Source of the DNA: a virus
Strand: one strand, 5' to 3'
IMG/VR virus record: IMGVR_UViG_3300007708_000008
Span: 1-41,192 of that record
Length of the DNA stretch: 41,192 nt
Position numbers and translations under genes: made by a program. The stretch's first letter is position 1; every line of letters begins with the position of its first letter. The notes under the pieces were generated by a model, which ran no database searches, was not told where the DNA came from, and worked only from the letters and a program-made list of their open reading frames with translations. Below are positions 23,443 to 29,622 of this stretch, piece after piece.

Positions 23443-24162
23443 ATGAAATTAAAACGTTCTAATGACCGCAAGGTGGCTAACCTTGTCACAAAAAATGGCA
23501 AGCAAGCAGCAATTGCGAACACGTTCGGATTACCTGCAGGCAAGGCCTACTCGTGCCCTGGCGCCACTAGTATTTGCGAAAGCGTGTGCTATGCGGGAAA
23601 GCTTGAAAAGTTATTCCCTGGCGTAAAAACTAATCTGTTACACAATTGGGAATTGTTACGCAATGCAGACAATGACACAATGGTGGCCCTATTAGAAGAA
23701 ATGATTATTGATTTTGTTTCTGATTGTGATAAGAAGAGTGCTCCTAAGTTATTCCGTATCCACTGGGACGGCGATTTCTTTAATGATATTTATACATATG
23801 CCTGGAAGACTGTTATCATGAACCACCCCGATATTCAATTTTGGGTTTACACACGTGTAAAGTCTGCAGCGCTTATTCTTAAGGATGTTGTTAATCTTTC
23901 ACTGTATTATTCTACCGATGATGAGAATAAGGAAATAGCATTCGATTTAAAGAAGAATTCTAAGGTCCGCCTTGCTTACCTAGGCAAGACATTCGCGGCC
24001 ACCGAAGACACGATGAAAGAGTTAACGGGCAAGCCTGGCGCTAAGTGTCCCGAGAATATGAAATCAATTCCGCTTATCTCTAGCAATGGGTCCGCCTGTG
24101 TTTCTTGTGGTCTCTGTGTCTACGGTAAAGCAGACATTCGATTTTCTGCGAGTAAAAAATAA
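23443..24162 (+). CDS. GP88-family phage protein
   Basis: 239 residues from the ATG at 23443, chosen because the -10 box lies 7 nt upstream; 23413 would add ten residues encoded by the promoter itself. Motifs: NTFGLPAGKAYSCPGATSIC-x3-C near the N-terminus, RIHWDGDFFNDIY centrally, and a C-terminal CVSCGLCVYGKADIRF. This is the layout of the mycobacteriophage gene product 88 family (GP88), a Cys-rich protein of unknown activity often speculated to bind an iron-sulphur cluster. In phages it usually sits among early genes, as here. Confidence 0.85.
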   Translation: MKLKRSNDRKVANLVTKNGKQAAIANTFGLPAGKAYSCPGATSICESVCYAGKLEKLFPGVKTNLLHNWELLRNADNDTMVALLEEMIIDFVSDCDKKSAPKLFRIHWDGDFFNDIYTYAWKTVIMNHPDIQFWVYTRVKSAALILKDVVNLSLYYSTDDENKEIAFDLKKNSKVRLAYLGKTFAATEDTMKELTGKPGAKCPENMKSIPLISSNGSACVSCGLCVYGKADIRFSASKK

Positions 24163-24314
24163 TGCATGATGTTATTGGATCCCTGATCGGAATTATATTA
24201 ATCATGTTTTTATTATCACCAATTATTTTAACGGTGTACATGTTGTGGAGCTCTAAAATAGATATCGATAACGACGGCCAGGATGATTTGCCTTATCGTT
24301 GGGAAAATAAATAG
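24162..24314 (+). CDS. Small membrane protein with Asp-rich tail
   Basis: 50 residues. One hydrophobic helix (IGSLIGIILIMFLLSPIILT) then an acidic loop (KIDIDNDGQDDLPYRWENK) resembling a D-x-D-x-D-G-x-x-D calcium-binding loop. It overlaps the GP88 stop (TAATG). Function unknown. Confidence 0.6.
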   Translation: MHDVIGSLIGIILIMFLLSPIILTVYMLWSSKIDIDNDGQDDLPYRWENK

Positions 24315-24327
24315 GCTGGTACCCTAT

Positions 24328-24489
24328 CGGCGTGTTCCCTTGACAAAAGGGGACCGCTGCCCCCATATGTGCGGGGTTATCCACAGGCTTACGGGAGTTA
24401 TCCACAGACCCTGAAAATTTGTGAGAAATATCACAAAGCTCCGACACGCCGAGAATGGATTAGGTAATGTCAGTGCCCTATGCTAAAAT
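24328..24489 (+). promoter_or_regulatory. Cassette 5: inverted repeats, two DnaA boxes, CRP site, TGTCAG promoter
   Basis: CGGCGTGT (24328-24335), TTGACAAAA, palindrome CCCCCATATGTGCGGGG (24360-24376), DnaA boxes TTATCCACA at 24377-24385 and 24398-24406, CCCTGAAAATTTG, perfect CRP-type TGTGAGAAATATCACA (24420-24435), ACACGCCG (24444-24451, inverse of the first), TGTCAG (24468-24473), spacer 10, TAAAAT (24484-24489). Confidence 0.8.
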
Positions 24490-24518
24490 ACTCTTATCCA
24501 ACCAACGAAAGGTAACAA

Positions 24519-24743
24519 ATGTCTAATCTAATGAAAGTTCCACACACAGTTGAGTTCGAGGCAGTAATTGACTTGGACAAGATTCCCGCTAACTTACTAC
24601 CTGCGCTAATTGCACTTGACACTTATTCAGTTACAAAGATGTGCAAAGAAGCAACACTACACGCACTTGGAATGTCAAATGTAATTCCACTTGCTAATGA
24701 AAATAACACTTGGGCTGAAGTAACAATTAAGGAAGGTAACTAA
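24519..24743 (+). CDS. Small hypothetical protein
   Basis: 74 residues with ACGAAAGGTAAC upstream. MSNLMKVPHTVEFEAVIDLD, PANLLPALIALDTYSV, CKEATLHALGM. Alpha/beta with hydrophobic core; no family recognised. Followed after 2 bp by the next gene, so one operon. Confidence 0.75.
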   Translation: MSNLMKVPHTVEFEAVIDLDKIPANLLPALIALDTYSVTKMCKEATLHALGMSNVIPLANENNTWAEVTIKEGN

Positions 24744-24745
24744 CA

Positions 24746-25015
24746 ATGGGAAATAACACTGCGCTAGATTTAGCAAGCGAGTTTGATTTAGAACAAGGTA
24801 TTGCTTATCACTTACAAGGTAATCATTACCCGCCCGTTCCACTTTCTATGGTGAAGCCTTGCATCGATGCTATCGATGCTTGGTGGGAAGAAGATTCAGA
24901 TAGACTAATTGAAATGCCTGAAGGCGTATCTTATCGTGGAGATAAGTTTGCACCTGCTCACGCAATAATTGACCAGCATCACCTACACGCTTGGCTGCAA
25001 GATACCGACTACTGA
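24746..25015 (+). CDS. Conserved small actinophage-type protein
   Basis: 89 residues. The core (GIAYHLQGNHYPPVPLSMV, IDAIDAWWEEDSDRLIEMPE, GVSYRGDKFAPAHAIIDQHH) looks very like small proteins found in the early regions of many actinobacteriophages, with conserved HLxGNHxPPVP and YRG...PA.AII..HHL.AW. Function unknown. Good AAGGAAGG upstream. Confidence 0.8.
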   Translation: MGNNTALDLASEFDLEQGIAYHLQGNHYPPVPLSMVKPCIDAIDAWWEEDSDRLIEMPEGVSYRGDKFAPAHAIIDQHHLHAWLQDTDY

Positions 25016-25027
25016 GATCAAAACCAG

Positions 25028-25105
25028 GCGTGTGAGATTACTCACACGCTTGGCATCTCAAATAATAAGATTGGGGTAGTAAATGTCAGACCCCTTTGCT
25101 ATAAT
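25028..25105 (+). promoter_or_regulatory. Cassette 6: extended CRP-type palindrome and TGTCAG promoter
   Basis: A 22-bp inverted repeat with 9-bp arms (GCGTGTGAG, ATTA, CTCACACGC; 25028-25049) contains a perfect TGTGA-N6-TCACA. TGTCAG (25084-25089), spacer 10, TATAAT (25100-25105). Confidence 0.75.
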
Positions 25106-25130
25106 AAGACCCTACAAGAAAGGAAGCAAA

Positions 25131-25313
25131 ATGACAGTAAATGGATACACTTACAAGGTTGGCGATTTATTCACCACCCTAAAGTCAAAAAAGACAGGAG
25201 TAATCAAAGAGATTATTCCTAACGCATCTGGCTCGGTGCGAGTGCTACTAGAAATGCCAACAAAGGAAACTCGTTGGACAACAGTTAGCGACTCAGCCCT
25301 AACAGGCGCATAA
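25131..25313 (+). CDS. Small beta-rich hypothetical protein
   Basis: 60 residues from the ATG at 25131 (AAGAAAGGAAG upstream); a longer in-frame ATG at 25083 would translate the promoter and is rejected. Sequence MTVNGYTYKVGDLFTTLKSK, TGVIKEIIPNASGSVRVLLE, ETRWTTVS looks like a small SH3-type barrel (KVGD.F.T..SK.TG.I.EI). No family recognised. Confidence 0.75.
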   Translation: MTVNGYTYKVGDLFTTLKSKKTGVIKEIIPNASGSVRVLLEMPTKETRWTTVSDSALTGA

Positions 25314-25365
25314 AAAGGAGGCACACACCCTAACAGGGTGCTAAGCCACGAAACAGGGGCAGTTT

Positions 25366-25417
25366 GAGAGAGTGTTCTCGCCCAATGTCGTAAGTAAGAA
25401 CTCTCTCCCTTCGGGGA
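25366..25417 (+). promoter_or_regulatory. Leader hairpins with UUCG tetraloop
   Basis: GAGAGAGTGTTCT pairs imperfectly with AGAACTCTCTC and is followed by TCCC-TTCG-GGGA (25406-25417). The second stem's first bases overlap the first stem's last ones. A similar TCCC-TTCG-GGGA hairpin occurs at 25959-25970. Possibly terminator or attenuator structures between early genes. Confidence 0.5.
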
Positions 25418-25419
25418 AA

Positions 25420-25441
25420 TGTCAGACCCCCCTGCTATACT
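25420..25441 (+). promoter_or_regulatory. TGTCAG-N10 promoter copy
   Basis: TGTCAG (25420-25425), spacer 10, TATACT (25436-25441), then CAACCAACCAACGAAAGG and the ATG at 25478. No CRP or DnaA sites upstream. Confidence 0.7.
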
Positions 25442-25477
25442 ATCCATAACAACCAACCAACGAAAGGTAATAAATAA

Positions 25478-25894
25478 ATGAGCAGACAAATCACAGTAAA
25501 GGTAGCAACAAGCAAAGTAATCAAGGCACTAGAAGGCACTCTTGCTAAACTAGAAAATGATTACAACACACAAACAGCCAAAGAAGCAAAGTTCGGCAAA
25601 GCGCAAGAAGCGTGGCGCAAGGAAATTGGTGCTTGGGCTATAAAGAACTTCGCAAAGGCAGAGAACCTTCGCACAAACTATCGTTCTTGGAACAACACCC
25701 TCAATGTTGATTTCGACATCATCACAAAGGAAGGAAACTTTCCTACTGAACCTGAAAAGGACTTTGAGGTTATCCATCAGCACCAGTATCGTGAGATGAA
25801 AGAGGACATCACAAATGCTCTCACCATCTTAAAGATGACAGATGAGGAAACAGTAAATGCTTCTACAATGAAGCAGATTGCTAAGTATCTCTAA
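25478..25894 (+). CDS. Phage early protein, helical
   Basis: 138 residues with ACGAAAGGTAATAAATAA upstream. Sequence MSRQITVKVATSKVIKALEG, then a long charged helix (KLENDYNTQTAKEAKFGKAQ), WAIKNFAKAENLRT, and a C-terminal EMKEDITNALTILKMTDEE. The central ILK..MTDEETV and 'T...I.ALE.....L' pattern is similar to small phage proteins of unknown function. No catalytic motif. Confidence 0.75.
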   Translation: MSRQITVKVATSKVIKALEGTLAKLENDYNTQTAKEAKFGKAQEAWRKEIGAWAIKNFAKAENLRTNYRSWNNTLNVDFDIITKEGNFPTEPEKDFEVIHQHQYREMKEDITNALTILKMTDEETVNASTMKQIAKYL

Positions 25895-25993
25895 GTAATT
25901 TGGGGGGCAGAACTAAAGTCCTGAACCCAAACGACCTGAGTAAGTCGCCAAACTGCTCTCCCTTCGGGGACAACTACTAACAAAGGTAATACA

Positions 25994-26221
25994 ATGGCAA
26001 ATCGTTTCAGAGTAGAAATCTACGACGCAAACAAAATGAATGATGTAACTATTTATTCAGAGCAAGGTGTAGACAAAGAATACCTAACTGAATTAGTTTA
26101 TTCTAATCTGCGAAAGTTTAGCGGAAAAGTAAATGCTTACGTTTTCGATAACGTAAAGAAAAAGAAAACAACAGCAATGTTTCTTGATGAGCACACAGTA
26201 AATAAATATAACGTAATTTAA
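25994..26221 (+). CDS. Small hypothetical protein
   Basis: 75 residues, MANRFRVEIYDANKMNDVTI then TELVYSNLRKFSGKVNAYVF and KKKKTTAMFLDEHTV. Alpha/beta, basic middle. AAAGGTAATACA upstream and a UUCG hairpin (25959-25970) in the leader, but no TGTCAG promoter copy is visible, so it may be read from the gene before. No family recognised. Confidence 0.7.
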   Translation: MANRFRVEIYDANKMNDVTIYSEQGVDKEYLTELVYSNLRKFSGKVNAYVFDNVKKKKTTAMFLDEHTVNKYNVI

Positions 26222-26266
26222 AACACGGCGCTGCAGTTGGGAAATCCGATCTCAACTGCAAAGCTG

Positions 26267-26402
26267 CCCGCATAGGTGTGGGGTTATCCACAGGCTTACG
26301 ACTGCTTGTGGATAACCCTGGAATTTTGTGAGATTACTCACACGGATCAAAACGGACAAATGACTAACTAATCTAGACAATGTCAGTGCCACCTGTTATA
26401 AT
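26267..26402 (+). promoter_or_regulatory. Cassette 7: palindrome, inverted DnaA box pair, CRP site, TGTCAG promoter
   Basis: Palindrome CCCGCATAGGTGTGGGG (26267-26283); DnaA boxes TTATCCACA (26284-26292) and inverted TGTGGATAA (26307-26315); CCCTGGAATTTTG; perfect CRP-type TGTGAGATTACTCACA (26327-26342); TGTCAG (26381-26386), spacer 10, TATAAT (26397-26402). Confidence 0.8.
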
Positions 26403-26435
26403 TGCATCTACAACCAATCGAAAGGAAATAAATCC

Positions 26436-27440
26436 ATGGCTCATAATCTAGAAATGGAAAACGGCGAAGTTGCTTTTGCTCTTCGTGGTGCACCTGCTTG
26501 GCATAATCTTGCCAATCGTATCTTCACACAAGATGAGGAAGTTACAACCGCAACAATGCTTGAAGAAGCAAAGTTAGCGAATTGGAATGTTCGCTTGTCT
26601 CCACTAACTGACCACATCTCAGAATCTTGGAATGATGTATCTAATGCATCTCTCGTGATTCGTGATAACCCATTCAACAAGGAAATCGATGTCCTTGCAA
26701 CTGTCGGCAAGCGTTACAAGCCTGTGCAGAATGAAGAATTGTTTGCATTCGCTGATGCAATTCATGATGCCAATGCTGATTGCCGTTGGGAATCCGCTGG
26801 CTCTCTTAAGAAGGGCAAAGTTGTGTTTGGAACTGTTGATATTCCCCGCACAATGGTTCTTGACCCACAAGGCGCTAACGATGAAACTAAACTATATCTA
26901 ATTGTTTGGACATCACACGATGGTTCTGTTGCTGTTCAAGCAGCCGTCACACCTGTTCGTGTTGTTTGCCAAAACACACTAAACCTTGCAATGAAGAATG
27001 CTAAGCAATCTTTCAAGATTCGCCACACGCAATCTGTTGAAGGTCGCATTCAAGTTGCTCGTGAAACTCTTGGGCTTGCTCTTGGTTATTTCGATGAATT
27101 CGAAGTTCAAGCAAAAGCACTTTACTCACAAGCAATTACCGATGCTGAATTCTCTAAGTTGATTCAGACAATCTATCCTAAGCCAGAAAAAGATGCTAAG
27201 GGCGCAATCAAAAAGTGGGAGAACAAAGTTGTTCTGCTTGATGACCTTTATCATAACTCACCAACTAACGCTACAATCAAGGGAACAAAGTGGGGTGCGT
27301 TCAATGCACTAACTGAGCGCCTTGATTATTATCGTTCAGGTCGTGGCAATGGCGAAACACTTATGGCGGGTGCATCAGGGTTTGACCCAGTTCTAACCGC
27401 AGAAAAAAATAAGTTGTATCGCATGGTTGCAACTTTCTAA
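26436..27440 (+). CDS. DUF932 / TIGR03299 phage-plasmid-like protein
   Basis: 334 residues with ATCGAAAGGAAATAA upstream. It begins MAHNLEMENGEVAFALRGAP (A-W-H motif) and carries RYKPVQNEELFAFAD, FGTVDIPRTMVLDP, VRVVCQNTLNLAM and a terminal AEKNKLYRMVATF. This is the DUF932 family (TIGR03299), found in phages and plasmids of actinobacteria and proteobacteria. Function unknown; often encoded with early or DNA-metabolism genes. The usual length of the family is about 300-400 residues. A terminator follows directly. Confidence 0.9.
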   Translation: MAHNLEMENGEVAFALRGAPAWHNLANRIFTQDEEVTTATMLEEAKLANWNVRLSPLTDHISESWNDVSNASLVIRDNPFNKEIDVLATVGKRYKPVQNEELFAFADAIHDANADCRWESAGSLKKGKVVFGTVDIPRTMVLDPQGANDETKLYLIVWTSHDGSVAVQAAVTPVRVVCQNTLNLAMKNAKQSFKIRHTQSVEGRIQVARETLGLALGYFDEFEVQAKALYSQAITDAEFSKLIQTIYPKPEKDAKGAIKKWENKVVLLDDLYHNSPTNATIKGTKWGAFNALTERLDYYRSGRGNGETLMAGASGFDPVLTAEKNKLYRMVATF

Positions 27441-27461
27441 AAAAAACTAAATAAAAATCCT

Positions 27462-27495
27462 GAGCATGATTTAAAACTGCTCAATATTTTTTTTT
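27462..27495 (+). terminator. Rho-independent terminator after DUF932 gene
   Basis: Stem GAGCA ... TGCTC (27462-27482) followed by AATATTTTTTTTT. The tRNA gene begins on the next base, so the tRNA is either read through this terminator or has its own, unseen promoter. Confidence 0.7.
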
Positions 27496-27569
27496 GATCT
27501 CATAGCTCAATTGGTTAGAGCGCTACCCTGTCACGGTAGAGGTTGCGAGTTCAAGTCTCGTTGGGATCG
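27496..27569 (+). tRNA. tRNA-Asp (anticodon GTC)
   Basis: A full cloverleaf is readable by eye: acceptor GATCTCA with TGGGATC (one G-T), D arm GCTC...GAGC, anticodon stem CTACC...GGTAG with loop CTGTCAC (anticodon GTC), T stem GCGAG...CTCGT with loop TTCAAGT, discriminator G. CCA is not encoded. It begins directly after a T-run terminator. It is the only tRNA seen in the window. A spurious ORF crosses it and was discarded. Confidence 0.95.
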
Positions 27570-27590
27570 CTTGACAAATGCCGAGAGATG

Positions 27591-27681
27591 CCCCCATATG
27601 TGCGGGTGTGATTCTTATCATACGAGAGGACTAAGAAACCCCTGGAATTCTATTGTATATGTCAGTGGGCCCTGGTACAAT
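27591..27681 (+). promoter_or_regulatory. Cassette 8: palindrome, CRP-like site, TGTCAG promoter
   Basis: CTTGACAAATG, then CCCCCATATGTGCGGG (27591-27606), CRP-like TGTGA-TTCTTA-TCATA (27607-27622), CCCCTGGAATTC, TGTCAG (27660-27665), spacer 10, TACAAT (27676-27681), and only 6 nt to the ATG at 27688. Confidence 0.75.
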
Positions 27682-27687
27682 TCTCTC

Positions 27688-28350
27688 ATGACCAACGAAC
27701 TAGTATCAAGCAAGTATACATTTGTCTGCGACCCAGATGAATGTGATTGTTTAATCGAATTAACATCATCTGATGGATTTGGATTCCCATCAGGTGTGAC
27801 AGAACTCACATGTCCGTGTGGCCGTAAGACAACCTTATTGTCAGTGGAGCATGCTACAATTGCACCTTCAACCCAAACGAAAGAGGAAAAAATGGAAGAG
27901 ACAACAACACCTGCAGTAACAGTTCCCGATACATATAACTCTAATCTATTGGTTACCTACAAAGTAATCCGTGGCTATTCAGATGCAGAATATGCAACTG
28001 ATAAAGTTGCATCTCTTGAATGGGACTTGCACAATGGACGCCAATCTCAAAAAGTTGCAAATATGCTACAGGGCAAAATTGACACAGTCAAAGATATTAT
28101 CACTGAAGCATATGGCGATTCAGAAGACCAAGAAACACTTCGTTCTATTGCTGAAGCGCTTGATATTCCATTAACTCGAACAGTTGAGTGGACTGCATCT
28201 ATCGAGGTTAGCGGAACTATTGAATTAGATTTGCTTTCTGATTATGATACTGACATCGAGTCAGAGATTACAGATACTCTTTATGTTGATGCACAGAATG
28301 GCAATGTTGAAATCGTTGACCAAGAAGTATGTCATGTTAGGGAATGCTAA
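27688..28350 (+). CDS. Early protein with zinc-ribbon N-terminus; nested internal start
   Basis: 220 residues from the ATG at 27688, which lies 6 nt after a -10 box (leaderless). The first ~50 residues form a ribbon (C14, C19, C21, C42, C44: VCDPDECDCLIEL, LTCPCGRKT). A second promoter copy (27839-27860) plus ACGAAAGAGG sits in the same frame, driving an internal ATG at 27892 (MEETTTPAVTVP), so a 152-residue form lacking the ribbon is likely. The C-terminal part is acidic and helical (KVIRGYSDAEYATDKVASLE). A larger in-frame ORF from 27511 includes the tRNA and is rejected. Function unknown. Confidence 0.75.
   Translation: MTNELVSSKYTFVCDPDECDCLIELTSSDGFGFPSGVTELTCPCGRKTTLLSVEHATIAPSTQTKEEKMEETTTPAVTVPDTYNSNLLVTYKVIRGYSDAEYATDKVASLEWDLHNGRQSQKVANMLQGKIDTVKDIITEAYGDSEDQETLRSIAEALDIPLTRTVEWTASIEVSGTIELDLLSDYDTDIESEITDTLYVDAQNGNVEIVDQEVCHVREC
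27839..27860 (+). promoter_or_regulatory. Intragenic TGTCAG-N10 promoter copy
   Basis: TGTCAG (27839-27844), spacer 10, TACAAT (27855-27860), followed by CAACCCAAACGAAAGAGG and the in-frame ATG at 27892. It is translated as part of the long form of the 27688 gene. Confidence 0.65.
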
Positions 28351-28562
28351 TGTATTTTGAACTCACCGCTCCATCTCAGGTAGCCTTTGCAAGGGCTATC
28401 TGGGATGCAGAGTTAATCGGATTAGACCCAATGACAATTGGTCCGTTGACTTTCAACATCGGAACTGGTAGTATTGAGAAAGTAAGTCGCATTAGAGATA
28501 AGTATAACTTAAAAGAAAGTTATACATCAGAGTATGAACCGACAGGTTACACGGGGAGATAA
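28350..28562 (+). CDS. Small hypothetical protein
   Basis: 70 residues from the ATG at 28350 (TAATG overlap with the previous stop). MYFELTAPSQVAFARAIWDA, LDPMTIGPLTFNIG, VSRIRDKYNLKE. Similar 'Y.E..AP...AFARAI.DAE..GLDP' small proteins occur in phages. Function unknown. Two bases separate it from the next start. Confidence 0.7.
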   Translation: MYFELTAPSQVAFARAIWDAELIGLDPMTIGPLTFNIGTGSIEKVSRIRDKYNLKESYTSEYEPTGYTGR

Positions 28563-28564
28563 AA

Positions 28565-28711
28565 ATGTCAGACTATAAAGATGGATTTGATGACGGGTAT
28601 AAGTTTGCTCGTGAAGAGATTATGGAGAAGTTAGCAGAGATTGATATTGCTGACATCGACTCTTGGATTCTTGACCGTCTTTCTGAGATGATCGAAGGTG
28701 GCAACCTGTGA
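28565..28711 (+). CDS. Small acidic protein (48 aa)
   Basis: 48 residues: MSDYKDGFDDGYKFAREEIM then KLAEIDIADIDSWILDRLSE. The start 'YKDGFDDGYKFAREEI' is a recurring pattern (DGF..GYKFAREE) in phage miniproteins. GGGGAGATAAAA precedes the ATG and the stop overlaps the next start (TGATG). Helical, function unknown. Confidence 0.65.
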   Translation: MSDYKDGFDDGYKFAREEIMEKLAEIDIADIDSWILDRLSEMIEGGNL

Positions 28712-28899
28712 TGGCTGAATGGCTTAAGTGTGACCAATGTGCAGCTCAAGCAATGTGGCAAGCAAAGAAAGATGCTATGTCTCTTTATTTTTGCGGACAT
28801 CATAAGAATAAGCAAGGCGAGTCGCTTGACGACTGGGCCGAGGAACTGATACAATTGCTCAACTACGAGCAGAATCAACTACTAACAAAGGCGGAATAA
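28711..28899 (+). CDS. Zinc-ribbon protein, DUF7455-like
   Basis: 62 residues from the ATG at 28711. MAEWLKCDQCAAQAMWQAKK and LYFCGHHKNKQGESL match the actinobacterial DUF7455 pattern CDxC.AQA ... LxFCGHH: two CxxC/CxHH half-sites for zinc. Usually found in actinobacteria and their phages; function unknown. Overlaps the previous stop by one base. Confidence 0.75.
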   Translation: MAEWLKCDQCAAQAMWQAKKDAMSLYFCGHHKNKQGESLDDWAEELIQLLNYEQNQLLTKAE

Positions 28900-28900
28900 A

Positions 28901-29275
28901 ATGGGAGACAGAGCAAACTTTGGTTTTAAGGACCGTAAGGGCGATACAGTATTTCTATACGGGCACTGGGCTGGACACCGCATGCTTGAGAATTTAGCAA
29001 ATGCAGTCGAAGCGGCACGTCCACGTTGGACAGATGAATCATATGCAACACGTATTGCTATCAGTCATTTAATTAATGATGAATGGAAAAGCGAAACGGG
29101 TTGGGGCATTAGCGTTAACCAATTAGCAGACAATGAGCACAAGGTACCTATTATTAATTGGGCCGCCAAAACGTTCACACTTATGGAAGAGGACCTCACC
29201 ACGGAAGTATTCAGTTCTAGTTTGGATGTATTTGTAAATAAGTACAGTCAACTAGAAGAGCCCGCTATGGTATAA
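28901..29275 (+). CDS. Conserved actinophage-type hypothetical protein
   Basis: 124 residues with AAGGCGGAATAAA upstream. It begins MGDRANFGFKDRKGDTVFLY and continues GHWAGHRMLENLANAVEAAR, TRIAISHLINDEW, GWGISVNQLADNEH. The GDRAN.GF....TVFLYGHWAG signature is familiar from many actinobacteriophage genomes. No function known. The stop is inside a region holding the ncRNA promoter. Confidence 0.8.
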   Translation: MGDRANFGFKDRKGDTVFLYGHWAGHRMLENLANAVEAARPRWTDESYATRIAISHLINDEWKSETGWGISVNQLADNEHKVPIINWAAKTFTLMEEDLTTEVFSSSLDVFVNKYSQLEEPAMV

Positions 29276-29276
29276 T
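29268..29276 (+). promoter_or_regulatory. Extended -10 promoter for ncRNA candidate
   Basis: TGG-TATAAT (29268-29276) is an extended -10 element overlapping the stop codon of the 124-aa gene. There is no good -35. Confidence 0.5.
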
Positions 29277-29282
29277 TAATCT

Positions 29283-29447
29283 AGGACTTAGGTCCTGGTT
29301 TTAATAAAGAATATGATATGGTGCGGCTAGTTAAGCGTGTCCCGCAAGTCGCTAAGTAAAGCGGATCTATTCCTTTCGTTGGAGATCCAGGCAGCCTTAT
29401 CATTACCCCCTAGTCAGCTTCAGCTCTGATACTAGGGGGATTTTTTT
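29283..29447 (+). ncRNA. Candidate structured RNA ended by a strong terminator
   Basis: About 165 nt from the inferred start to the terminator. Visible stems: AGGAC-TTAG-GTCCT near the 5' end; GGATCT ... AGATCC around 29371-29396; then the terminator CCCCCTAGT ... ACTAGGGGG plus seven Ts (29406-29447). No ORF with a ribosome binding site is seen. Could be a phage small RNA or merely the 3' UTR of the upstream gene. Confidence 0.5.
29406..29447 (+). terminator. Strong rho-independent terminator
   Basis: CCCCCTAGT (29406-29414) pairs perfectly with ACTAGGGGG (29431-29439), followed after one base by TTTTTTT. Strongest terminator in the window. Confidence 0.85.
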
Positions 29448-29512
29448 GGCCCGCAAAAGATTGAGGGTAACATAATTTGTTTACGACGTCAATTTAAAAT
29501 CGCCTGAATTTC

Positions 29513-29595
29513 TGTGATCTTGACCACATGCATACAAAATGTGGTGTGACTCACACCCAAATAGTATTCCATATGTCAGTGGGTCAGTGTATAAT
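29513..29595 (+). promoter_or_regulatory. Cassette 9: CRP-like site, GTGTGAC palindrome, TGTCAG promoter
   Basis: CRP-like TGTGA-TCTTGA-CCACA (29513-29528), perfect palindrome GGTGTGACTCACACC (29543-29557), TGTCAG (29574-29579), spacer 10, TATAAT (29590-29595), then CAACGAAAGGATATA and the ATG at 29623. GCCTGAATTT lies upstream. Confidence 0.75.
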
Positions 29596-29622
29596 AATCA
29601 CATATCAACGAAAGGATATAAT

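Noticed and set aside
27511-27687. In-frame extension of the 27688 gene upstream through the tRNA
   Set aside because: The sequence is a complete tRNA-Asp and cassette 8; no ribosome binding site, and a -10 box sits 6 nt before the ATG at 27688.
28565-28586. TGTCAG at the start of the 48-aa gene as a promoter
   Set aside because: TATAAA follows after 2 nt, not 10; it is simply the MSDYK coding sequence.
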